Below, in pieces: positions 56,265 through 64,000 of a stretch of 64,000 nt of DNA (within the stretch, counting starts at the first letter, position 1; the number at the start of each line of letters is the position of its first letter). A program made the translations under genes and the position numbers. A model generated the notes under the pieces. The model had not been told where the DNA came from. It saw only the letters and a program-made list of their open reading frames with translations, and ran no database searches. Source of the DNA: Halopseudomonas nanhaiensis (lineage in GTDB: Bacteria > Pseudomonadota > Gammaproteobacteria > Pseudomonadales > Pseudomonadaceae); NCBI RefSeq assembly GCF_020025155.1, contig NZ_CP073751.1:930001-994000 (forward strand). Reading direction: 5' to 3'.

Positions 56265-57602
56265 TCAGATGACGTCCTTGTCACTGGCTGGTGCCAGCTT
56301 CGGCACCCCGGCAATGATCGCCAGCACCGCAGCGGCGCCGAGTATCCAGCAGTAATGTACCTGTCCGGCGAGAATCAGCGGCGATACGCCAGCGAGCGAT
56401 CCTGCCAGCAGGATCTGCGCTCCGTACGGAATCAATCCCTGAACCACGCACGAGAAGATGTCCAGCAAGCTGGCGCTGCGCCGGCGATCTACCTGGTAAT
56501 GGTCCGCCAGGTCGCGGGCTACACTGCCGCTGACGATGATCGCCACCGTGTTGTTCGCCACGAACAGGTTCGCCAGGCTCACCAGCGCTGAGATGGCTGT
56601 TTCTCCGCTGCGTCGGCCGGCCTGGCCGATACGCGTGGTGATCGACTGAATCGTCTGGCGCAGCCAGGCCAGCCCGCCTTCGCGCTTCATGATGGCCGAG
56701 AGCCCGCCGATGAACATCGACAGGATGGTGATTTCCAGCATGCCTTCGAAGCCCCGGTAGATATCAGTACCCCAGGTACTCACCGCGTAGTCGTCAGTCA
56801 TTAGCAAGCCAGTCAGACCGGACAGCACGATGCCGGTCAACAGCACTGCCAGCACGTTCAGGCCACTGAGTGCCAACACCAGTACGGCGATGTAAGGGAG
56901 CACCAGTATCACCCGGTACTCTGCCTCGGCAGGTTCGGTGGCGGTGTCACCCAGAACGAACAGGAGAATCAGCGTCAGCGCGGCGGCCGGTAATGCGATC
57001 AGCAGGTTCAGTTTGAACTTGTCGCGCATGGCAACCGATTGGGTGCGGGTGGAGGCAATCGTGGTGTCGGAAATGATCGACAGATTGTCGCCGGCCATGG
57101 CGCCGCCTATCACCGCGCCCATCGCAGCGGGCACCGAGATACCGGTGGCTTCGGCAAAACCCAGCGCCACCGGCGCGACCGCGCCAATGGTGCCCATGGA
57201 CGTGCCCATGGCGGTGGAGATGAACGCAGCGATCAGAAACAGGCCCGGCAGTACGAAGCTCGGCGGGATGAAACTCAGACCCATGTTCACCGTTGCCGTG
57301 ACGCCGCCGATGGCGTCGGTGACCGTGGCGAAGGCACCAGCCAGCAGGAACACCAGCACCATGGTAATGATGTTGCTGTCGCCGATGCCTGCGACGAATG
57401 TGTCAAGACTGCGGTTGAGCCCTTCTCGAGCCAACAGCACAGCCAGCACGATGGCCGGAAGGATCGCCACGGGCGCCTTGACCTGATAGAACGCGAAGTC
57501 GGTTCCGCTCAGGGTGTAGTAGATGCCACTGCCTAGAAAGATCAGCAGAAACAGCAGTAGAGGAAGAAGGGCGGTCGCCCGAGGCTGTGGACGCTCTGTC
57601 AC
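56265..57602 (-). CDS. NhaC-family Na+/H+ antiporter
   Basis: A 445-residue antiporter of the NhaC family with about eleven or twelve hydrophobic segments. Characteristic patches are TAMGTSMGTIGAVAPVALGF and GAVIGGAMAGDNLSIISDTT. Substrate specificity within the family ranges from sodium/proton to malate/lactate exchange, so cation antiport is inferred. It is convergent with the Mrp operon and is a second likely sodium or pH homeostasis system at the same site. Confidence 0.87.
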   Translation of the reverse strand: MTERPQPRATALLPLLLFLLIFLGSGIYYTLSGTDFAFYQVKAPVAILPAIVLAVLLAREGLNRSLDTFVAGIGDSNIITMVLVFLLAGAFATVTDAIGGVTATVNMGLSFIPPSFVLPGLFLIAAFISTAMGTSMGTIGAVAPVALGFAEATGISVPAAMGAVIGGAMAGDNLSIISDTTIASTRTQSVAMRDKFKLNLLIALPAAALTLILLFVLGDTATEPAEAEYRVILVLPYIAVLVLALSGLNVLAVLLTGIVLSGLTGLLMTDDYAVSTWGTDIYRGFEGMLEITILSMFIGGLSAIMKREGGLAWLRQTIQSITTRIGQAGRRSGETAISALVSLANLFVANNTVAIIVSGSVARDLADHYQVDRRRSASLLDIFSCVVQGLIPYGAQILLAGSLAGVSPLILAGQVHYCWILGAAAVLAIIAGVPKLAPASDKDVI

Positions 57603-57727
57603 GATAACTCCCGTTCGTGTGGCCTGGGTTGGCTGAAGGACGGGTATGTTACGTCAAAACAGGGGGCAGGTCAGATAGCGCAAAGCGGTGGGAACAGGCC
57701 GGCAGCATCGGCTGCCGGCCGGGTCGA

Positions 57728-58279
57728 TTACTTCTTGGCCAGCGACGTGTCTGCCAGTGCAGGGGTCAGAATGATTTCCACACGACGATTGAGCTCGCGC
57801 CCGGTCGGGGTGGAGTTGTCGGCCCGGGGGTCGATCTCGCCTAACCCTTCGAGCGACATGCGCTTGCGGCTGACGCCGCTGAGCATCAGCATGTTGGCGA
57901 CGGCCTGGGCGCGCTCGAGGGCGAGCTTTTTATTGGTTGCTTCGTCGCCGTCGCTGTCACTATGGCCGACGACCCGGAAATGGCATTCGGCGTCGTCTTT
58001 CAGGGCGGCGCCCACCTTGCCAATCGGTACCAGACCCCTGGGCAGCAGCAGCGTACGCTTGGGGTGGAAGTTGCCATCTACCGGGATGATCACGCGAATC
58101 TCCTCACCCTCACGCTTGACCTTGAAGCCCTGGGCCTCGGCAACAGTGGTAACGTCGGCTACCCTTGAATCAGCCCAGGAGGCGCGGGGCGGCTCGGGTG
58201 CCTTTTCAGGAGCCTTCGAGGCGCAGGCAGAGAGAACGACAACGAGAGATGACAGGACAAACGTTCTTATGATTTGCAT
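57728..58279 (-). CDS. OmpA-family lipoprotein
   Basis: A 183-residue lipoprotein (lipobox LSACASK) with a C-terminal OmpA peptidoglycan-binding domain. The motif residues are in VVGHSDSDGDEATNKKLALE, RAQAVANMLMLSGVSRKRM and LNRRVEI. It would link the outer membrane to peptidoglycan. ATG 58279 has GGAAG six bases before it; an earlier frame start is unlikely since the signal begins at MQIIRTF. Confidence 0.9.
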   Translation of the reverse strand: MQIIRTFVLSSLVVVLSACASKAPEKAPEPPRASWADSRVADVTTVAEAQGFKVKREGEEIRVIIPVDGNFHPKRTLLLPRGLVPIGKVGAALKDDAECHFRVVGHSDSDGDEATNKKLALERAQAVANMLMLSGVSRKRMSLEGLGEIDPRADNSTPTGRELNRRVEIILTPALADTSLAKK

Positions 58280-58408
58280 GATGCTTCCGGGAGACGATGC
58301 TGGCGCTGGTGCATGGGTTAGACTGCGCACAGATTAGCATTGCACCTGGGGGTTGTGGCTGGGCAGTAACACAATTTTTAACCAGAAATTGGCCAAGGAG
58401 TTCACACA

Positions 58409-59056
58409 ATGACAAAGAGCCGCCACCCGATTCGGGTAGGTTGGGCCCTGCTATCGGCGATGACTCTATCGGGTTGCGCATTGCTGCCAGGGGGCGGCGG
58501 GGATCAGCAACGGCTGTCGGGGCTGTTGGAAACGGGCGGTGACAGCTGGGAGATGACGCCCTGTGGAGCCAGCGAAGCGATACGCGTGCTACCCACCGCA
58601 GAACTCCAGCAGCTCTTTCGCAATGTCGCCCAGCCGGGTCAGACCGGGATTTTCGTCGAGCTGGAAGGGGAATTGTCCGACCAGACCCTGCGCCCGTCCA
58701 GGCTCCTTCGCATGCAGTCGACCGGTCGCGGGTGCGATGCGCAAGCCGAGCCGTCGGCCCGTTGGGTGGCTGCCGGTCCTCACCCCTCCTGGCGCCTGAC
58801 AATCGGCGATGCAGGAATCGAGTTCGACAGTGCCGATCGCGAGCACAGCGGTCCCTCTCCGGTGATCAGTGAAGAGCTGCCGGATGGTTCGCGCAGCTTC
58901 CGTACCGAGCGCGATGATCGGCTCGAGCTGTGGTTGTATCCGCAGGATTGCTTCAACCACGCTGGTGACTACTCGCACCTGACCGCCACCTTGACGATCG
59001 ACGGCAAGCGGCTCAGTGGCTGTGCCTATGAAGGAGAGGCCCGGGCGGCTCGCTGA
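58409..59056 (+). CDS. Uncharacterised lipoprotein (COG3650-like)
   Basis: A 215-residue lipoprotein (lipobox LSGCALL). The body contains conserved-looking beta-rich segments, PGQTGIFVELEGELSD and a C-terminal DDRLELWLYPQDCFNHAGDYSHLTATLTIDGK with paired cysteines, a pattern like that of the COG3650 family of envelope proteins. Exact function is unknown. ATG 58409 has AAGGAG upstream. It faces the braG gene. A similar hypothetical gene occupies this site next to bra in P. aeruginosa. Confidence 0.75.
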   Translation: MTKSRHPIRVGWALLSAMTLSGCALLPGGGGDQQRLSGLLETGGDSWEMTPCGASEAIRVLPTAELQQLFRNVAQPGQTGIFVELEGELSDQTLRPSRLLRMQSTGRGCDAQAEPSARWVAAGPHPSWRLTIGDAGIEFDSADREHSGPSPVISEELPDGSRSFRTERDDRLELWLYPQDCFNHAGDYSHLTATLTIDGKRLSGCAYEGEARAAR

Positions 59057-59084
59057 TACGCCCGCGCCGCCGGGCAATGCCGCG

Positions 59085-59786
59085 TCAGGCGCCCAGGTAG
59101 GCGTCGCGCACCTGCGGATCGGCCAGCAAGGCTTCGCCGGTGTCCTGCAGCACGATATGTCCATGCTCCATGACGTAGCCCCGGTCAGCCAGCTTCAATG
59201 CCTGGTTGGCGTTCTGCTCGACCAGGAACACGGTTACACCCTGACGCCGCAGCTCTTCGATGATTTCGAAGATCTGCTGGATGATGATCGGCGCCAGTCC
59301 CAGGGACGGTTCGTCGAGTAGCAACAGCTTCGGCTTGCTCATCAGCGCGCGGCCAATGGCAAGCATCTGCTGCTCTCCGCCAGACATGGTCCCTGCGCGC
59401 TGGTGGTAGCGCTCCTTGAGGCGGGGGAACAGGCCCAGCGCGGTATCGAGCTGGCGCTGGAAATCGTCTCCTTCAGTGAAGAAGCCGCCCATTGCCAGAT
59501 TCTCTTCCACCGTCAGCCGCGAGAACACGCGGCGGCCTTCCGGCACGATGGCGATATCCATGCGCATGATTTCCGCGGTGGTCCTGGTCGTGAGTTCTTC
59601 GCCCTGATAGCGAATACTGCCGGTCGTGGCTTTCGGATCGCCGCACAGGGTCATCAGCAGAGTGGTCTTGCCTGCCCCGTTGGCACCGATCAACGTCACG
59701 ATCTCGCCGCGCTGCACTTCGAGATTGATATCGTGCAGCGCCTGTATCTTGCCGTAATGGGTCGAAACGTTCTTGAAATACAGCAT
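59085..59786 (-). CDS. braG: BraG, branched-chain amino acid ABC transporter ATPase
   Basis: A 233-residue ATPase (LivF type) of the high-affinity leucine/isoleucine/valine importer. The Walker A motif is GANGAGKTTLL, the signature is MSGGEQQMLAIGRALMSKPK and the Walker B motif is LLLLDEPSLGLAP. The length equals that of Pseudomonas aeruginosa BraG. It is the last gene of the bra operon. Confidence 0.96.
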   Translation of the reverse strand: MLYFKNVSTHYGKIQALHDINLEVQRGEIVTLIGANGAGKTTLLMTLCGDPKATTGSIRYQGEELTTRTTAEIMRMDIAIVPEGRRVFSRLTVEENLAMGGFFTEGDDFQRQLDTALGLFPRLKERYHQRAGTMSGGEQQMLAIGRALMSKPKLLLLDEPSLGLAPIIIQQIFEIIEELRRQGVTVFLVEQNANQALKLADRGYVMEHGHIVLQDTGEALLADPQVRDAYLGA

Positions 59787-59795
59787 GTGTGTCCC

Positions 59796-60563
59796 TCAGG
59801 TCTCGCCCAGATAAGCCTTGATCACTTCCGGGTTCTGGCGCACTTCTGCCGGGGTGCCGGCGGCCAGCGGACAGCCCTGGTTGATCACCACGATGTGGTC
59901 TGAAATGCCCATTACCAGCTTCATGTCGTGCTCGATCAGCAGAATCGTCAACCCGTGCTCGTTGCGCAGTTCTCCGATCAGACCCTTGAGGTCCTCGGTT
60001 TCCCTCGGGTTCAGGCCCGCAGCCGGTTCATCGAGCATCAGCAATGACGGCTGGGTGACCATGCAGCGAGCGATTTCCAGGCGGCGCTGCTGACCGTATG
60101 CCAGCGTATTGGCTGGGCGATTGGCGAACTCCTTGAGATTGACCCGTTCCAGCCAGAACGCCGCGCGGTCCAGCGCCTCGCTCTCGCTGCGACGAAAGCC
60201 CGGTGTCTTGAACAGACCGGAGAGCATGTTGGTGTTCATGTGCTGGTGCTGGGCGACCAGCAGGTTTTCCACCACGGTCATTTCCTTGAACAACCGTACA
60301 TGCTGGAACGTGCGAATCATTCCCTTGCGAGCGACCTTGAACCCGGGCAGCCCCTGAATTTCCTCGCCACGGAAGATGATCTTGCCGTCGCTCGGTTTGT
60401 AGAAGCCGGTCAGACAGTTGAAAACGGTCGTCTTGCCAGCGCCATTAGGGCCGATCATCGAGACGATCTGTTTCTCCTGCACGGTCAGGGCCACGCCGTT
60501 GACCGCGAGCAGCCCGCCAAAGCGCATGGTCAGGCCGGTTACCTCCAGCATCGGCTGGCTCAT
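59796..60563 (-). CDS. braF: BraF, branched-chain amino acid ABC transporter ATPase
   Basis: A 255-residue ATPase (LivG type). The Walker A motif is [11 protein letters not shown], the signature is [19 protein letters not shown], and the Walker B motif is [16 protein letters not shown] 60563 overlaps the braE stop in an ATGA junction. A frame running further upstream lies inside braE and is not coding. Confidence 0.96.
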   Translation of the reverse strand: MSQPMLEVTGLTMRFGGLLAVNGVALTVQEKQIVSMIGPNGAGKTTVFNCLTGFYKPSDGKIIFRGEEIQGLPGFKVARKGMIRTFQHVRLFKEMTVVENLLVAQHQHMNTNMLSGLFKTPGFRRSESEALDRAAFWLERVNLKEFANRPANTLAYGQQRRLEIARCMVTQPSLLMLDEPAAGLNPRETEDLKGLIGELRNEHGLTILLIEHDMKLVMGISDHIVVINQGCPLAAGTPAEVRQNPEVIKAYLGET

Positions 60564-61815
60564 GTCCTCAGCTCCATATGCGGACGGTTCATCGGCAGCA
60601 ACCCCTGCGGTCGCCATATCATCATCAGTACCATCAGCAGGCCGAACAGCAGCATGCGGTACTCATCGAACTCGCGAGCCATTTCCGGCAGGATGGTCAT
60701 GATGATCGCCGCGAGAATCACGCCGAGCTGCGACCCCATGCCGCCCAGAACCACGATGGCAAGAATGATCGCCGACTCGATGAAGGTGAACGACTCGGGG
60801 CTGATGAAGCCCTGACGCGCGGCGAAGAAGCACCCGGCGAAACCGGCAAAGGTGGCGCCAATGGTGAATGCGCTCAGCTTGATCGCGGTCGGGTTCATCC
60901 CCAGCGAACGGCAGGCGATCTCATCCTCCCGCAGTGCCTCCCAGGCACGGCCGATCGGCATGCGCAGCAGACGGTTGATCACGTACAGCGTGATCAGCAC
61001 CAGCAGCAGGGCGAGCAGGTAGAGGAAGATGATCCGATGGCTGGATACATAATCGAAGCCGAAGAAGTCATGGAACGTCTGCGACCCCTCACTGGCGCGG
61101 CGGCTGAACTCCAAGCCGAACAGGGTCGGCTTGGGAATGCTGCCGATGCCGTTCGGGCCATTGGTGACGGCGGTCCAGTTGTTCAACAGGATGCGGATGA
61201 TTTCGCCGAAGCCGAGTGTCACGATGGCCAGGTAGTCGCCGCGCAGACGCAGCACCGGGAAGCCAAGCAGAAAGCCGAACAGCGCCGCCATGCCCCCTGC
61301 GACCAGCAGGCCGGTCCAGAATCCAACGTCGGTATACATGGCCAGCAGGGCATAGGTGTAGGCACCCACGGCGTAGAAGCCGACGTAGCCCAGATCCAGC
61401 AGCCCTGCGAGACCCACCACGATGTTCAGGCCAAGCCCGAGCATGATGTAGATCAGCACCAGCGTGGCCAGATCGATGCCGCCGCGGCCGGCGAAAAACG
61501 GCCATACCAGTGCTGCAGAAATCAGGAAGCACCAGAACAGCCGACGCATCGCCGGCTTGTCGGCGGCCCGGGTCAGGGTCTCCGGCGCCTTCGGTAAGCC
61601 CGGGGCGGCTTTCCACCATGCGCTCAACTGGTCGCGGAACAGGTTGAAGAAGAACATGAACGTGGCGGCGGCTGCGATCTTCCACCACACGTCGGCACCC
61701 AGACCGGTGACTGACAGGCCGGTCCCGGTCTGCTGCAGGCGCACGCCCATCAAGAGTCCGGTCAGTACCACGACGACGACGGCGGAAATGATCGCCGGTT
61801 TCAGATTGGCGCGGA

Positions 61816-61819
<4 letters not shown>
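60560..61819 (-). CDS. braE: BraE, branched-chain amino acid ABC transporter permease
   Basis: A 419-residue inner-membrane permease (LivM type). About eight to ten hydrophobic segments. The EAA-type loop is in [20 protein letters not shown]. The length matches P. aeruginosa BraE. It starts in an ATGA overlap with braD and ends in one with braF. Confidence 0.96.
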
Positions 61820-62742
<923 letters not shown>

Positions 62743-62798
62743 GGCCAGGACACCTGGTATTTCAGGGGGAACGAATGCAGGTCGGGAAGGACGGCATC

Positions 62799-62834
62799 AA
62801 AAAATCAGGCCCGCCGGGGGTGCCGGCGGGCCTG
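62799..62834 (-). terminator. Intrinsic terminator between braC and braD
   Basis: A perfect 12-bp G/C-rich stem (62806-62817 / 62823-62834) with a 5-base loop is followed, reading on the minus strand, by a run of six U (62799-62804). It lies 13 bases after the braC stop. Partial read-through would give more binding protein than permease. Confidence 0.88.
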
Positions 62835-62847
62835 AGACGTTTACTGC

Positions 62848-63975
62848 TTACTCGGTCATTGCGGTCTTGCTGGCGTCAGCGTGCCACTTGTAGACAACGA
62901 AGTTGAAATCCTTCAGGTCGCCCTTTTCGTCAAAGGCCAGGGTACCGGTGGGGGTTTCGAAACTGTTGCTGCGCAGTGCCTCGGCAACCTCTTCGGTGTC
63001 GGTGCTGCCCGCGATGCGGATGCCATCGGCAATAACCTGGACCGCAGCGTAGGCCGGGAACACGAAGGGACCGCTCGGGTCTTCGTTCTTGGCCTTGAAC
63101 GCTTCAACCAGTTCGGCGTTCTTCGGATCCTGGTCGAACGCCTTCGGCAGGGTCACCAGCAGGCCCTCGGAGGCTTCGCCGGCAATAGCGGAAATGTCAC
63201 TGTTACCGACACCTTCCGGACCCATGAAGCTGACCTTCAGGCCCTGCTCGGCAGACTGGCGCAGGATCAGACCCAGCTCAGGGTGGTAACCACCGTAGTA
63301 GACAAAATCGACGTTCGCCTGGCGCAGCTTGGAGATCAGTGAGGAGAAGTCCTTGTCCCCTGCGGTGATACCTTCGAAGACGGCTACTTCGACGTTGTTT
63401 TCCTTGAGTACGTCGCGTACCGCGGTGGCGATGCCTTCGCCGTACTGCTGCTTGTCGTGGATCACGGCGACTTTCTTCGGTTTGACCTGTTCGACAATGT
63501 AGTTGCCGGCGGTCGGGCCCTGCAGGCTGTCGAGGCCGATGGTGCGGAACACCAGTTCATAGCCGCGCTCGGTGATCTCCGGGCTGGTCGAGGCCGCGGT
63601 GACCATCAGGATACCTTCGTCTTCATAAATGTCGGACGCCGGCTGGGTAGAGCTGGAGCAGAGGTGACCGACGACGTAACGGATGTCTTCGTTGACGATA
63701 CGGTTGGCAACGGCAACTGCCTGTTTGGGATCACAGGCGTCGTCGAACACAACACCTTCGAGCTGGCTGCCATTCACACCGCCCGCCTTGTTGATCTGCT
63801 CGATGGCCATCTTGGCACCGATGAACTGCATGTCACCATACTGTGCTACCGGGCCGGTTACCGGGCCGGCCAAAGCGATCTTGATCGGGTCGGCTGCCAG
63901 CGAGAAGCTGCTGACGCCTGCCAGAGCTGCTGCTGCGATAATCTGAGAAAGCGCTTTCTTGTGTGCCTTTTTCAT
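62848..63975 (-). CDS. braC: BraC, branched-chain amino acid binding protein
   Basis: A 375-residue periplasmic Leu/Ile/Val/Thr/Ala-binding protein. The signal peptide is MKKAHKKALSQIIAAAALAG and cleavage follows SFSLAAD. The mature start DPIKIALAGPVTGPVAQYGD is the family signature. ATG 63975 has a GTGAG box eight to nine bases upstream; GTG 63987 would add four residues. The promoter lies at or beyond the right edge of the window. Confidence 0.96.
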   Translation of the reverse strand: MKKAHKKALSQIIAAAALAGVSSFSLAADPIKIALAGPVTGPVAQYGDMQFIGAKMAIEQINKAGGVNGSQLEGVVFDDACDPKQAVAVANRIVNEDIRYVVGHLCSSSTQPASDIYEDEGILMVTAASTSPEITERGYELVFRTIGLDSLQGPTAGNYIVEQVKPKKVAVIHDKQQYGEGIATAVRDVLKENNVEVAVFEGITAGDKDFSSLISKLRQANVDFVYYGGYHPELGLILRQSAEQGLKVSFMGPEGVGNSDISAIAGEASEGLLVTLPKAFDQDPKNAELVEAFKAKNEDPSGPFVFPAYAAVQVIADGIRIAGSTDTEEVAEALRSNSFETPTGTLAFDEKGDLKDFNFVVYKWHADASKTAMTE

Positions 63976-64000
63976 TTTTCTGCTCACTTGGATGGTCCGT

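Overview
The window is ordinary bacterial chromosome at high gene density and roughly 60% G+C. Gene order and protein sequences point to a gammaproteobacterium of the Pseudomonadaceae. The run rodA-mltB-rlpA-dacA-ybeD-lipB-lipA, then holA-lptE-leuS-lnt-corC-ybeY-phoH-miaB and hemL-thiE-thiD, and later an Mrp antiporter followed by braCDEFG, is the arrangement known from Pseudomonas. A small-genome relative such as Halopseudomonas is plausible, but that is inference. I see no rRNA, tRNA, insertion sequence, prophage or CRISPR array. No block stands out as recently acquired.

Layout. 1-7.6 kb: a plus-strand cell-wall and lipoate cluster (partial rodA, mltB, rlpA, dacA, ybeD, lipB, lipA) facing a second MltB-type transglycosylase lipoprotein. 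7.9-17 kb: accessory genes. These are a sialidase-like protein with a membrane partner, a SulP transporter with a universal stress protein, an MFS permease, a cyclopropane fatty acid synthase, and a GMC oxidoreductase with a Tat-signal small subunit. 17.1-27.1 kb: a minus-strand housekeeping block (holA, lptE, leuS, lnt, corC, ybeY, phoH, miaB). 27.2-31.5 kb: a DUF1820 gene and the hemL and thiDE region. 31.6-38.1 kb: an Mpo1-like gene, rluE, a thioesterase, a TetR/acyl-CoA dehydrogenase pair, an Lrp/AsnC regulator and a CDF metal exporter. 38.2-49.6 kb: hrpB, rsmC, a GDT1-type manganese exporter behind a yybP-ykoY riboswitch, a porin, an M48 protease, a chemoreceptor, a degenerate SRAP protein and an acyltransferase. 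49.8-57.6 kb: a SlyB-like lipoprotein, a complete six-gene Mrp antiporter operon and a convergent NhaC antiporter. 57.7-64 kb: an OmpA-like lipoprotein, a second lipoprotein and the branched-chain amino acid ABC transporter braCDEFG.

Many neighbours overlap by ATGA or TGATG junctions, so translational coupling is common here. Five things deserve the closest look. They are the manganese riboswitch in front of the GDT1 gene, the SRAP protein that has lost three catalytic residues, the periplasmic GMC dehydrogenase pair that lacks a visible cytochrome partner, the sialidase-like/membrane pair, and several well-formed regulatory sites (a FliA promoter, a TetR-type operator, a dyad before sulP, and a terminator between braC and braD). 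I did not find a clearly undescribed multi-gene system.
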